Shown here: positions 13,154 to 25,464 of the stretch, piece after piece
How positions within the stretch are numbered: the stretch's first letter is position 1
Layout of the letters: each line of letters begins with the position of its first letter
Source of the DNA: Leptobrachium leishanense
Lineage: Eukaryota; Chordata; Amphibia; Anura; Megophryidae
Direction of reading: 5' to 3'
DNA: 64,000 nucleotides
Assembly: GCA_009667805.1 (NCBI GenBank)
Contig: CM019069.1
Location: 58,335,422-58,399,421, forward strand
The notes under the pieces: model-generated
Seen by the model: the letters and a program-made list of their open reading frames with translations, nothing else
Told to the model about the DNA's origin: nothing
Databases searched by the model: none
Made by a program: the position numbers and the translations under genes

Positions 13154-14272
13154 TGTAGCGCGGTGTTAAAAATCTTGCTGTGGCAGTACCTATTTTTGGC
13201 CACAAGATGGAGACTATCGCGATCAGAGATACTGGACCTTGGGACTACAATGCCCGGCATGCTTTGCAAGAAGACAGGAAGTGGGTGGGGACTGGACACT
13301 TACATCCTCTGCCTCGTGGAGAACGAGCCAGAGCGCGCCAGGGAACGAGAGAGAGCAGACGCAGTGCCATTTTTTCGTGAGAGGGCCTAGGGCGGGAAGC
13401 AAGTGAGACCTGTCAGTTCGGTCACCGGGTCATTCAGTCCTCAAGAGAAGGAGCCCTCCAAGTTCCAGAGTTGCTGAAAAAAGGGAACCAACCGAAGACC
13501 TCGAGTAAAGAGTCACCGCAAGCGGATCGGGGACAGAGAGCAGGCGGTGAGCTGAGGAAAAGTCGTGGACAAGCTACGGGGAGTCAGACAACGGATCCGG
13601 CCGCTAGTATCCCCAGTCAAAATCCAGTGGAGAGACGTCCTGGGTCAGCGGAGCCTAAAGCAACCGGCGGATGGGTGAGAGGCCTCCAAGGCCGTTTATA
13701 ATACAAAGAGCACGCTGCTGTTTTCTCTTTAAAGTCCACAGGGCCCCAACTTAAGAAAGGTCTTCGACTAGTCAAGTAATTTCACTGGCCAGTTGAACAG
13801 TACCCGGGTACCTTACACACATACACACCTTTTACATTCCGGGACTTAACCTGTGCAGGACTCATTTTGTTACGAATCGGAACGGGGGTTAAAGATACGT
13901 TCCGAATATATTTTTCTCTTTTCCGCTGCGCGTTTACCGTGATACGAAGTGATTGTATATTCTGGGGTTCCGCTACGTGTCCCTTTTCTGAATATTCGTG
14001 CAATTGCATTTTCTTTTATGTTCGGTTACGAATATTTTATTTTCCGAAATACGAAGCCTCGTGTTTCGTTTCTTTTCCGCTACGCGTTTTATCGCAATAC
14101 GAAAGTACTGTAATAATATCTGTGAATACCGTGTCTCAATATCTGCCAAACATTTTAGTAAACTATTTAAATGATAAAAACCCACAACTGTGTTGGAGTA
14201 TATTTATTCCCTATTGCGGGGAGACTGACCTGTGGTTCATTTTCAGTGGCTCCTCCGGGAGTGAGCGCTACA
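13154..14272 (+). mobile_element. Solo LTR, same family as the 24280 element
   Basis: Starts TGTAGCG and ends CGCTACA, and is flanked by CATC on both sides (13150-13153 and 14273-14276), a perfect 4-bp target duplication. The right half (from about 13785: the GGCCAGTTGAA block, TTACGAATCGGAACGGGGGT, the TACGAA-rich block, the GGGAGTGAGCGCTACA end) aligns with the LTRs at 24280 and 28204. The left 600 bp is much more diverged and looks like a different subfamily. A TATA-like TTTATAAT lies near 13695. Open frames inside it (for example 13867-14334) are LTR sequence and not genes. Confidence 0.88.
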
Positions 14273-14276
14273 CATC

Positions 14277-15444
14277 CACCCGTGTTATTGGTGATCGAGC
14301 TATGAAAATGTATAGTTGTATTTATTTGCGTTAAGTAATCTAGAGAAAACTTTTCTTCCTCACTTCGTTGGTGACAGTTTGCTTTGCTTTTCTTGTTTGC
14401 TCCCCTCTCGCTTTTTCTTTCCGTATCCATAATGTTCTCACTACGTGCTCCAAAAAAAAGTTTCAATGTAATCACTCAGGTAACTGCAACTATTACTGTC
14501 AATTTCCTTACTCAGTGGCATGAGACATGTTGATTACCAAACCTGTGCTGTGAATTAAAAAGCAGGCACTAATCACAAACTTCCATAAACGGCAAGGTGT
14601 TTGTTGTTGTTTACATTTTTCATTTTTTTTGTACTTGCCTTAAGTTATAGAGTTGATTTAATTATGCAGAAAGCTTCTTACATGTTTTGACAGATTAAAA
14701 TCCAGTAGCATTTCATAAATAAAAAGTTTGGGTTCATTAGCCATGGAAATTAAAACTTCTCACTGGAGTTAACTAAAAAGAGTTTAGCGGTCTGCGATAA
14801 ACTGTTTTTGTATATATTATTTCTTACAAGATATGAGTGACACAACCTGTGTGACTTGCCATGTAAATAAACCCAGGAGAAAAATTATTTAGCGCTTCAC
14901 TGGTTATCCCTTGGTTGCTATTGACATACCAGATGCTTATTTTATGTACTGAGTAGAAGTTATTACAACCTCAGTGTAACAGAAATAACCAGAATGAAAG
15001 TGCACAATATTTTTTGTTGTAGCTGGAAAGTTTTATGCATAAAATGTGGTTGCTAGTGCACAATTCCTGGCTTTTCAAATTTTGGGTTCAGGTTTGCCTC
15101 AGAGCAGGCTCATTGACTAGGCAAGTTAGTCTGCTGCCTATGGCCTTGCTCAAACTGAGGCCTCACATGTCGGAATCTGAAGAATCAAATATATATATAT
15201 ATATATATCATTTAACCACATTCTATTGAAATGGCTTATCCACCAAGCACTGGCATTGCAAAAAAATAAATAAAATCACCGGTATTGCAGTGCCGAGAAA
15301 TGCGAGAGCTCCTCAAAACTAAAAACGAGAAGCTTTACTGTGCAGCTTGTTCTCTTGCTGTTTAGTTTTTTAGTTGTGAGACGTGACAGTGGTTGACACT
15401 GCAACACAGGTGAATTTAGCCAGTTTTTGCAATGCCAGCATACA
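14277..15444. other. Unassigned intronic sequence
   Basis: AT-rich, with an (AT)n microsatellite at about 15189-15208. Nothing else identified. Confidence 0.55.
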
Positions 15445-15452
15445 CTGGCACT

Positions 15453-16025
15453 GAGGGCCGGTACTAGACTATTTTGTGTCCTAGGCAAGACCAGTTACTT
15501 GCCCCCCAGACAAAATGGTCAACTGTTCAAATGCGGGGGGGGGGGCCTACAAACTGTGTGCGGGGTCACACACACACACACACTGTGCATGGGGGCTGCA
15601 CACTGTCATTCAGTGCCCATCTTACCCCTACGCTGGTCGTGTCCGGGATCAGTTTGTGCCCTTTTACTCTGCCTCTTTCCTCCTTTCATCTACCCGTTTC
15701 TTTCTCTGCCTCCTGTGACTTTCCTTTCATCTGCCTCTTTATTTCTCCCTTTCTTTCGTGCCTCTCTTTTTTCTTTCTTTCTTCTCTGCCATTCTTTCAT
15801 CTGCCTCGTGTGGCGCCTGCACATCATCTGGTGGAGCCTGTGCGTCACCATAAGATGCCCACCTTCTGCGCCGCTAGCGGGGTCCGCTTTTCTTTTGTAG
15901 CTGGCAGTGGCGGCTAACAAACGAGGAAGGGGTACAATGGAATCCAGGTTGGGGCCGGCTGCACCCCTAGGTGTCAGTGAGCCCAAGGCGGTTGTCTAGC
16001 CTGCCTAGTGGAAGCACCAGCCCTG
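15453..16025. mobile_element. hAT-like non-autonomous element, 573 bp
   Basis: Left end GAGGGCCGGTACTAGAC, right end inverted (GGAAGCACCAGCCCTG). The flanks CTGGCACT (15445-15452) and TTGGCACT (16026-16033) agree at 7 of 8 positions, as expected of hAT. A CT-rich tract (15660-15800) gives long but low-complexity open frames in all forward phases that are not proteins. Confidence 0.8.
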
Positions 16026-16033
16026 TTGGCACT

Positions 16034-16741
16034 TAGTGGATAACATCCATAGTTTTGCCTACCAAGAAACCTTCATTGATTGAGACGTCCTTAAAATGTA
16101 TTGTATTATAACCATATTCTGTTAACAGTCTCGCCCTCTGTAAACCCAGCTGTTGCTCAACATTGCAAAGCCATGGCCACATGCTGCCATCAGACTCAGA
16201 CATTTTACACCAGGAAATACACAGGAACAACAAAATTGCATTCAGTTGGTAAACCAACTTCGCCAATTAAAATGTAGCATCCAAATGGGATATTGGGAGG
16301 AAGAGCTTTGTAACTCACACTGTTAGGAAGTCACTGATCTAACCAGATACACTGCAAATATGCTTTATCGTTGGGGTTATATAGGGAAAATGTATTGTTG
16401 AACCAGCAATTTCCTATATCCCTTTGATATGTGAAATAGCGAGGGCCACGAATAATTTATGCAGGCAACAGGCCTATTATTGACAAATAGGCAAAATCTC
16501 CAAATTCCTGTTGGATATGGCCTTATGGATCTTGGGTTTTGTAAGGACCTGAAATTGAAGTTCATTTACTTGCTCCATCCAGTAAATACAACCTCAGGAA
16601 CAGTTGTGCCCCGAATTGGGTTTCTGGCTGGCGACTGGAAACATTGTTGCAGCAGGTAGCTCCTCCAAATACCACTTTCATACCTCTGGGTGTGAAAAGA
16701 TATGTACTGGATTCCTTAGTGCCTGTCCCCACACCAGTCAT
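16034..16741. other. Unassigned intronic sequence
   Basis: No gene, repeat end or structured RNA recognised. Confidence 0.55.
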
Positions 16742-16745
16742 TTAA

Positions 16746-17133
16746 CTTCCCTGATGGTTATCCTGAGCGTGTCTCGGGGTTAAATTTCACCGCTGAGAGC
16801 GGTAACCCCGAGACACACTCGGGTCGTATACATCACCTCTCTCTGCGCTCTCTCGCTGATCACTGCAGTCTCCTCCGGCGATCGCAGCATTTTAATTCCT
16901 GGATTCCCTCTTGCGAGGAAGGAACCAGGAAGTATAAGGTCACGGTCGCTGGAGGAGGCAGATGGGGACATCGAGGGAGCGCGGGAGAAGTGATGTATCC
17001 AGCGGCATCCCGAGTGTTGCTCGGGGATACCACTTCCAACGTGGGATGCTGCTAGGGGGGGGGGGGCAATAATAAATAAAAAATAGACCGCTTTTAGACG
17101 CGTTTTTCCCAAAAAATTAGACCGTCAGGGAGG
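16746..17133. mobile_element. TTAA-target MITE (piggyBac/Kolobok-like)
   Basis: The ends CTTCCCTGATGGT and ACCGTCAGGGAGG are inverted matches and sit between TTAA tetranucleotides (16742-16745 and 17134-17137). Near the left end GTGTCTCGGGGTTA is followed by its exact inverse TAACCCCGAGACAC, making a 14-bp hairpin stem. A second, larger copy is at 45264-45885. TTAA duplication is shared by piggyBac and Kolobok, so the superfamily is not settled. Confidence 0.82.
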
Positions 17134-17137
17134 TTAA

Positions 17138-17824
17138 TTTCACATTCACCAGATCCAATTGTTCATGGCTTCCCATTTAAATCTGTAGAAGAAATTTCAG
17201 CACATAACAAGCAATACATTTGTTTCCATCAGAAACCTTTACATATGGAAATCCATCGCATGCACTCGTGAAGGGTTTCACGACAGCCTTTCTAAAGTTA
17301 GATCAAGTGTTGCGAAGGCAATTCGTGTTTATGTCGCTACTCAACTTGACACAAAATAGAAGATATAGCATACCCAGATAAAGAGGTTGATTTGACATGT
17401 TACACAACTAAAATATGTCATGGATGGCTCTCCCAGCTGCTCAGAGAACACAAAAACATATGAAACAGAACTATGTGAATAAAATACATGCAGCAAATAT
17501 TGATCCATTAAATACAAAACATCGACTGCTAATATACTATAGGCTGACTTTTAATAGCGGAACCAGAAGCTGAAATTAAACCGCAAGTTTTTCTTTATTA
17601 CAAGAGACCAAGGCAGGGAAAAAAAAAAGCCACTCTTTGAAAGGTGCACATGCATATATGAAACGCTTTATAAACCTGCATTTGTATTGGTTTATATTGT
17701 ATATTTCTGACCATACTGGAAATATATTCACAGACAATTAGTCTATTTTCTCTGTTATTGCAACCTGAAACAACCACATATACGACTAGTTTTTAAGCCC
17801 ATGGTAAATTAAGAAAACGTGGTA
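17138..17824. other. Unassigned intronic sequence
   Basis: AT-rich sequence in which nothing is recognised. Confidence 0.55.
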
Positions 17825-17832
17825 GTCATAAT

Positions 17833-18247
17833 TAGGACCGCCATCATCGGTGTGACAGCCCATGATGTGTTCAGTGGCCCAGTGACTCAAGAGGGACCTT
17901 GCCAAACCCTGTGCAACTTGTCCAAGTGTCAGAGATCTAAGGGTCCCAACAAGTCACCCATGACCAACCCACCAAAACATACTTCCTGCTGAGTCGAGGA
18001 ATCTGGGGCCTGTGAGTGCACTCTGACTCCTCACTGAAAGAACAATTAATATGGACTGCACCAGGTAGCTGTACAGACAGGGCGCTCTCCACCTAGGGAT
18101 TTAGCCAACCCTCTGTAAAATAATGTAAGCAGAAATTGAGGAAAAGGTCTGTAAATTTTAATTCACTTACTAAAATGGGCAGCTGGCGGAAGGGGGCTCC
18201 TATCAGTGTTTCAATAAGGGGCCCCAAGATTTCTGATGGCAGCCCTG
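17833..18247. mobile_element. hAT-like non-autonomous element, 415 bp
   Basis: The left end TAGGACCGCCATCA and right end TGATGGCAGCCCTG are inverted matches. The flanks GTCATAAT (17825-17832) and GTCATAAC (18248-18255) agree at 7 of 8 bases. No coding content. Confidence 0.82.
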
Positions 18248-18255
18248 GTCATAAC

Positions 18256-18929
18256 AATGACTATAAAGCCTAAAGACATTAAAAAAAACACATCATAGCC
18301 CAAGCCCATTTACCCTAAAGAATACATACAGAAGGCACTGTACACCACCTTTTTTTTCTCCTTTTAAAAAGATTTATAGTGCTGCGAGGTTTGGGCCCAC
18401 AACCCCATACTCTGGATGATAATCCAAAGTGGTCTAAATAATATAAGGAAAAAGAATGAAATCTTCTATAATTATGTATTATCATCATTTATGGTCTGCA
18501 GAGGGTTATTTGAGGTGTAAAGTTGCACCTATTCCAAAGTTTGTGTTAAATTTACCACAGCCATTACAGTCAATGGAGTCACGTTTACACCAACCTTGGA
18601 ATAGGGCCATGGTGAATAATCCAAATTTTTTTTTTAAAATAACAAATGCAAATGCATTATTAAAAGGAACACTCTACTGAAGAGTGTCCTCCCCCCCCCC
18701 ATAAATAATTGGGTAGAGGCTGCCGGCAGTACAGAAGTACTTTTTCTCTAAACACCCACATTTGCGAATGACTCCATCTTCTGAACGGATAGGGATGCTG
18801 GATGGTCAGTATGTTTGAACGGTTATCCCTTCCCTACAGTGCTGTGATTCCCCCTGTAAGAGTCAGCCAAATATAGATTTTTAGCGAAAGGGGGATAGAA
18901 ATCTATATATATTATACATACACACCATC
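18256..18929. other. Unassigned intronic sequence
   Basis: No gene or element boundary seen. Confidence 0.55.
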
Positions 18930-19110
18930 AGGGCTATTCAGAAAGAGGTGAAAACCTTGAGAATGACTGGAGAATTGAAAATTCTAGGTCAAAATAGTCA
19001 AACCAGAAAAATTCTCCCATTTATCGCACTTCCCAAATTGGCTATTTGGTCTAGCTTATTCTCTTCTCCAGCCAATTCTAAAAGGTTTTCACCTCTCTCT
19101 GAATAGCCCT
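18930..19110. mobile_element. Short MITE with GGGCTATTCA ends
   Basis: Left end GGGCTATTCAGAAAGAGGTG and right end CACCTCTCTCTGAATAGCCC form about 20-bp inverted repeats around a 140-bp core containing AAATTGGCTATTTGGTCTAG. The same core and similar ends occur at 23366-23541. No clear target duplication, so the superfamily is unassigned. Confidence 0.75.
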
Positions 19111-20384
19111 GCACGCAGTCTATAAGTTAGTACTGCAGCTAAACAGTGGGATGAGAGAGAAAACCTTTTCAGACCTTCATAACGAATACTAGAAGCATTC
19201 TTGCCATCTGAACACCCCCCTCCCCAGAGCCATCCCAGCCAGACGAAAATCCCAGAGTAGCGGTTTAATCCTTCCCACAAAGGAGGACGCAAAAAACATG
19301 GCTACCTCCATGACAAGTTCAATCAGATTAGGTGCTACAAAAACTTACAAAAGTTCATTGGAAGCTGTACAATAATAAGGTTTAATTGTTTAATTAGGCT
19401 GCAACAAAATACGTATCAAAAATCAGATGGCGGGTGCGCTTTAAATACAACAACGTAATCATAGAAATGAAACAAAGTACACAAAAAGGGAGACATCCAG
19501 CAGAAATGTTAGAGTTATAGAATAAAGTGATGTTTTTATTACTTTTTGAAGTTTTCCTACATTTTTGGCCGCAAGATCTCATTTCTTTTCGGTAAGCCAT
19601 AGGTTTATTTCTAAAGCAGGGTTTCTTAAACCGCTATATTCAGTATTTGGGAGAATTTCTAGATTCAAAGCTCACACTTAGATTCTACTTAAAATTAAAT
19701 AAAATAGAAATAAACCACACAGTAAACAAAACATGAGACACCCAGCAGTAGGGTTTTCATTTGATCGCACCAATTTCCTTTGGAATAAGACATTACAAGC
19801 AGCTGGATCAGACTTCATGAAAGTCATTTAAGTGGCACGATACATAGAACATGTGGTCTTAGCCAGGAAGGCAAAAATTATCCCGTCAACAATTTACTGT
19901 ACATAAAAAGTAGGGGGACAGTTTTTAATTTGACGTCGCATCCATAATTTTCAGGATTGTAGACATGTTTTCACATAACCTTTTATTATTCCATTCCGCG
20001 CTTAGAGTGTGGAATTTGGATAGGTTTCAGGCAATTACAAAGCAAGGCTCATCTGTTGACTCAATAATAACATGCCAGTTAAATGTAAGAGATAATGATA
20101 GCAAGATTCAATTCGGTTTTGCAATAAACAGGGCTGCATTCGGAGATGATACAGCAGACAGATTACGAGCAACCCCGTGGCAGCAAACCGCTGTAATTCC
20201 AGATAAATGATTCCTCATTACATGAAAATAATAACGAGGTCACCCATCAAACAGCTTCTGAGATTAAAGAACCATCAAACATCCCTGCATTTTATTTTCA
20301 ATATGCGGGCTGAAGTACTTAAAGGGGAGTGATCGCTAAAACTAAAAAATAAAAAAAGTTTATGTTCTATACCTTTAAATTTAC
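19111..20384. other. Unassigned intron, contains first copy of a local duplication
   Basis: No gene. The segment 19499-19665 is repeated at 20385-20835. The rest is not recognised. Confidence 0.55.
19499..19665 (+). repeat. Local duplicated segment, copy 1 (empty site)
   Basis: About 165 bp from GTTAGAGTTATAGAATAAAG through GCAAGATCTCATTTC to GAATTTCTAGATTCAAAG. The same order of words occurs at 20385-20835, where it is split by a MITE. This copy has no MITE and shows the undisturbed target (GCTATATTCAG). Confidence 0.8.
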
Positions 20385-20835
20385 AGAACTATTAGAGTTA
20401 AGGAATAAAGTGATGTTTTTACTACTTTATGAAGGTTTTCCTACTCACACATTTTTGGCTGCAAGATCTCATTTCCTTTTCGGTGAGCCATAGGTTTATT
20501 TCAAAACAGGGTTTCTTAAACAGCTTAGGCCGGCGTCAGACGGGCGCACTATGTGCACCCATATGGACGTGCTTACCGGCGCAGTGCTGCAACGGGGCCG
20601 GTCACACACTTGTGCGAGAGCATGAAATGCGCGCGCAACAAGTGTCCGTTATCAAAGCCTCCCCATCGATGCGCTAGGACGCGCGGTGACGGGGCTGCAA
20701 AGCACAATCCTCCATAGCAAGGTGGCCAGACGGCCACCAGTGGCCACTCTCACGGACGTTCCTTCCTCTCTCCAATGACGCTCGTCTGATCCCAGCCTAA
20801 ATTCAGTATTTGGGGAATTTCTAGAGTCAAAAGAT
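20385..20835 (+). repeat. Local duplicated segment, copy 2 (split by MITE)
   Basis: Matches 19499-19665 on both sides of the MITE at 20528-20797: GGGTTTCTTAAAC before it and ATTCAGTATTTGGG after it. The two copies are about 880 bp apart in direct orientation. Confidence 0.8.
20528..20797 (+). mobile_element. Harbinger-like MITE, family C, 270 bp
   Basis: Begins GGCCGGCGTCAGACGGGCGC and ends with the inverse-like CTCGTCTGATCCCAGCC. Flanked by TTA (20525-20527) and TAA (20798-20800). The paralogous empty site at 19499-19665 fits a 3-bp duplication. The interior differs from families A and B, but the outer ends are shared. Other copies: 30852 and 33775. Confidence 0.85.
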
Positions 20836-21392
20836 CAGGCTTAGGTTGTATGCCGAAGAAAAAAAAAAAAAAAAGCTGATTTAATAATATCATACCAACA
20901 TACATTCAAAGTACTTCAAAAAAAGGGCCATGACAACATTTTTTTAACAAAACACAAAATGTACAGAATCAAAAGTCATTCTAGGCCTTTAAGTACATTT
21001 TGACATTTATATGATCCATAGCCATTGCCATATATCAGGCTGCTATTGTAGGTGACGTCACTCCCAGATTCAGGGGATCAGAGAACGATTTAAGGGGAAT
21101 TTTCAAAGAGTCTTCGAACACAGTGTACACTTCTGAGCTGGGTTAGGAGGCCTGAGATCAGTTTATTTCTCTATAAGAAGCATTTGATTTGACATGATCA
21201 GGAATACAGGATTTTGTCTGAGTGGTTCAGTCCAGCTGTTCTACGGCTGAACTAATTGACGTTTTAAACCCATTTTTTGTGTGACATTCATTTTGCTTTT
21301 TAAAATTCTAAGTGCATGAACTTGATTAAAAATAGAAAAAAAAAACACAATGACGTCACCACAATATGCATTACAACTGTGTGGAACGTGTT

Positions 21393-21531
21393 CCAAGGCT
21401 GTCAAATTCTGGCCCCACACCTGTCTGAACTACAACTTCCATGATTCCTTGGCCATCTATTACATTCAAATACTTCTGGGAATTGTAGGCATAACATCCG
21501 GTGGGCTGGTGTTTGACATCCCTGGTGTATA
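21393..21531. mobile_element. Short MITE with GCTGTCAAA ends
   Basis: The left CCAAGGCTGTCAAATTCTGG faces a right TGGTGTTTGACATCCCTGG. The core GAACTACAACTTCCATGATT ... GGAATTGTAGGC is shared with the element at 49935-50068. Non-coding. Confidence 0.7.
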
Positions 21532-23365
21532 AGTTTGTATGGATTCTATGTCTTCTGTGGATTCCTTTTTGAGATTCCTCTGCTACACCTAATAAAGCTC
21601 ACACAAAAAATTAAATACTTTCCACCCGAAGAATGCTCGTCATTCAGTATAACTGGAGCTCATTTATTAAATTAGCAAGGAAGTAAACGTGGCTCAGGCA
21701 AGAAGTTAAATGTGATGGGCTTACATACATAATATCAACAGAGACAGGGGCGAGAGAAAGCTGTACAAATATACCAATAATGTAAATGATTGCCGACACG
21801 ATCTGAACTACGTGTAGCGAGATAGCATCTCTAACAAATTATACGGTTCTACATTCACTCCCTCGTTTTGCATCATTACTTAAGCACTTAAAAACTGCTG
21901 AGGAAGCATTAAAAAATGACTGCTAGGATGGCTGTTTTCAGTGCATTCTGCAAATAGACAATAAACGTAAGTGACTGTCATCTGTGGAGCATGGAATACG
22001 TCTGACAGAAAAGATGAGCGGTACGGTTAATGACATATTTCCCAATACCCCCCTCCAAGCCAACCATTGTGGCGTATACATTAAGCGTCAATGTCCTTGC
22101 GTATTTTAGCACATGCACGCTTTGTGATGTAGGTCTATTATTTGAGAAATAAGATCAGCTCGAGTTATTTCGAAACAAACTCCTGAAAAAGTCTAATCAA
22201 AGGAGACACTAGGGACGCCGTTTCAAGTTGAGCTGTAGCCATTGTCTGACACTGCAGGGGTCTAGCAGAATTGTGAACCTTCGTCTTGCCATTACCAGTC
22301 GGCAGTATCTAAGTTACTGGCTTTCCATGGGGTTACTCGTTAGTTTTACTCCTCCTACAGCTTAGACGTACAAAATCACCATGAGCCCTAGGAATTGCTA
22401 ACAATTCTAAGTTGCTGGGGATTCATGCTTGTACAAAAGTAGTATAACAATAAGGCCTTTGTCAACCTCACAATACTGCACCCAAAAAGTAGGGGGGGGG
22501 GTGTGCTATGGCTCAAAGGACTCCTGTGCCCTACTGCTAGTTATAATGTGAGCTTGCATTGTTAATGGGAGTTCTTGGGGATCCAGAAATGTTACTGCGC
22601 TGGGAATAACCATTAACTGACCTGAAATGCCAAAAGGGTATATTTTAATGCTAACTGGATTTTATGAAAAAGTTTCTTCTCTGATTGAAATAAGATCTTT
22701 GTTAACAGCTGAAACGTTTGGAGAGGGGTTGTTTTGTCACCCATGACATTTCAACATTTTGTTATGGCGCTCAGCCATCCTGTAGGAGTTATTGCTTTCA
22801 AACATGGAGTACAAAGGCTGTTCTTCACTCTACACAATTGTGAATTTGTTAAATCATTAATATAGTGAGTCCGGGTCACAGATTAGGCTTCTGGAGGGGA
22901 ACAATGGCCAATTCCATGATTCAGATGAAGATCATGCAACACTAGGGAAGAATTAAGCTCTCCTTTTGTATGCCAATTGAAACAGGCAACGTTTCAACCC
23001 TAAGAGAGTCACGGTCAAGTCTTTATTAAGACGCTACTAGAGTTGAAACATGGCCTGGTCCACCTCTGTGGAATAAAGGTCTCTTTTTGTATGCCTGTTG
23101 TGGATCCTTCATTCCTCTATCCATTCTACAGGGACTGAGAACCCCCTGGACCACGCACACAAGTATTGCCAGAGTGCAGATTCCTGTTTTGTTTGTCGAT
23201 CAATTCCATGGCTCAGGCATCATGGGTAAGTAACTGGAGAATTACCTCTTGCATCAAGTTACAAATCAAAAGAGGGCGCGGATAAGCATGGATAGATCTA
23301 GAGATATAGATATCACGTTCTGTAGATCCTGCATAAGTATCATGCAGGATAACCGGTTACTTATA

Positions 23366-23541
23366 GGTCTATTCATTAAAGGGGGAAACTCAGGAGAATT
23401 GGCAGGAGAAGTTAAAAATCTAGGTAAACATAGCCAAGCCAGACAAAGTCTCATTTCTCTTACTTTCCAAATTGGCTATTTGGTCTAGTTTGTTCTCTTG
23501 TCTTTCCAATTCTCCAGGCTTCACCCTTTAGTGAATAGACC
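23366..23541. mobile_element. Short MITE with GGTCTATTCA ends
   Basis: GGTCTATTCATTAAAG at the left faces CTTTAGTGAATAGACC at the right. The core AAATTGGCTATTTGGTCTAG is shared with 18930-19110. Confidence 0.75.
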
Positions 23542-24279
23542 TGTTCGTGCCAATGTGGAGAGTGACCCTAGTTACCAAGTCTGTTACATTTTTAGGGAAC
23601 ATGGCCGTTTCAGAAACGACCCATGTTCCATTCCCAGTCTGCCTGTAACCTGCAAAGCTTAACATCTAGGCTGGTATCTACCTCTACAAAAAGGTTTTCT
23701 TAGGTTACCCATTTGCACCAGTATTCGTATGAATTTGTTCTAGGTGTAGGAAAAATAAAAGTCACAATAATAAAAGGAGTGAGGGCAAAGAATCGCTTTT
23801 TCCCAGTAAATTCCCATAACGATTACACACACTGTTTTTTTAGTGTGAGCCCAAAGCCAAAAGTATTGTTAGAGGGTTTAGTTTCCCACTCCAGACAAAC
23901 TCCGTCCAGAAGATATTCAAATAAACACAGGAACACACACTGCACAAGGTCTCAGGCAAGACATTTAATAGGCGGTGAGATGAGATACGTTCGGAGAGCT
24001 CTGTGCCATGGTATGAAATCACATGTTTGCAGCAACAGAAACATTGTGTCAAAAACATAATCCAGAAGAACATTCCGACACTTTTATTAGTAAAACAAGT
24101 ATTGTGTGTTTAAGTTTTTTTTGCATTTAAAAAAGAAATCATTTGGCGTGAGGGTATAAATTACGCCGATAGTTTTATGGCATGCTGTAACGAAATCCAA
24201 GTGTAACTTTAATGCTGTTCCTTTGGAAATAAGGAACAGAGAAGTCACATTTTGCTCTTAATTGAATTTCTATGGCATA

Positions 24280-25405
24280 TGTAGCGATGTGTTTAAAAAG
24301 ACTGTTCTGCTGCATTTACTTGCAATGGCCACCAGAGGGAGACAGAGACCATGGAAAGTTATGCTGGACAAACACAAGGCACTAAACTACCTTTTCCATG
24401 ATGCTTTGCGTAAGGACAGGAAGTGGGTGTGTAGGAAAGGAAAGGCATCACCAGCCTCGTGGAAAGCATGCTCAGAGTGAGCTGGGAGCTGAAAGGAGAA
24501 GGAAGCAGGCCGAGCTGTGGAGGATCGTGACCAGGCCAGAGCGCAGGGGCTACCTCGCTGGTGCTGGGGGATCGGGACAGTGACCCTGCAGAGACCTGTC
24601 TATACCCACGCTGCGATCAAGGCAAGCAGAGGACCCGAGTGAGGAGTACCGCAAGTCCATTGGATGGGAGAGCAGGCGGTAGCTGGACAAGTCCGGGTGG
24701 GAGCAAGGAAAGCCAGACAACGGATCCAGTAGCCAGTTTCACAGCCAGGCATTAAGCGGAGAGACGTCCTGGGTCAGCGGAGCCTTGGTGATCGAGCGGA
24801 TGGGTGAGAGGCCTCCAAGGCCGGTTTATAAAATCAAGAAAGCACGCTGCTGTTTGTTTCAAAAACCCACAGGGCCCCAACTTGACTAGTCGAAGACATC
24901 GTTATAAGTAATTCACTGGCCAGTTGAATAGTACCCGGGTACCATATACACACACGTACACACCCTTTTCATTCCGGGACTTAACCTGTGCGGGACTCAT
25001 TTGTTACGAATCGGAACAGGGGTTAAAGATACGTTCCGAATATATTTTTCTCTTTTCCGCTGCGCGTTTATCGTAATACGAAGAGATTGTATTTTTGGGT
25101 TTCGCTACGTGTCTGTTTTTCTGAACTATCGGGAAATTGCATTTCTTTTCTGTTCAGTTGCGAATATTTTACTTTTCCGAAATACGAAGCCTCGTGTTTC
25201 GTTTCTTTTCCGCTACGCGTTTTACCGTGATACGAAAATACTGTAATAATACTTGTGAATACCGTGTCTCAACATCTGCTTATTATTTTAGTAAACTATT
25301 TAAATGATAAAAACTCACAACTGTGTTGGAGTATATTTATTCCCTAGTGCGGGGAGACTGACCCGTGGTTCATTTTCAGCGGCTCCTCCGGGAGTGAGCG
25401 CTACA
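24280..25405 (+). repeat. 5' LTR (1126 bp)
   Basis: Starts TGTAGCGATG and ends GAGCGCTACA, with a 7-bp inverted TGTAGCG/CGCTACA at the tips. A TATA-like TTATAAAA lies at 24826-24833, the likely start region of transcription. Two similar blocks, CTTTTCCGCTGCGCGTTTAT near 25052 and CTTTTCCGCTACGCGTTTTA near 25205, each followed by a TACGAA motif, form an internal direct repeat. Confidence 0.93.
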
Positions 25406-25407
25406 CG

Positions 25408-25427
25408 TGGGGGCTCGTTTCCGGGAT
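25408..25427 (+). promoter_or_regulatory. Primer-binding site, proline-tRNA-like
   Basis: TGGGGGCTCGTTTCCGGGAT lies two bases after the 5' LTR. It matches the complement of the 3' end of proline tRNA except for two extra T residues in the middle. This is where minus-strand synthesis would start. Confidence 0.8.
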
Positions 25428-25464
25428 CTCAGTCTCTGGAAAAACCGCATTTAAAGGGTTAAAT

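Larger units (their letters stand above)
20836..24275. other. Unassigned intron with two short MITEs
   Basis: No gene. It contains the short inverted-repeat elements at 21393-21531 and 23366-23541 and otherwise unrecognised AT-rich sequence. Confidence 0.5.

Noticed and set aside
13867..14334. 155-residue open frame
   Set aside because: It lies in the solo LTR and overruns its end; related frames in the other LTRs are of different length.
15427..15917. Two overlapping open frames rich in F, L and S
   Set aside because: They come from a CT-rich tract within a hAT element; low complexity and no family motif.
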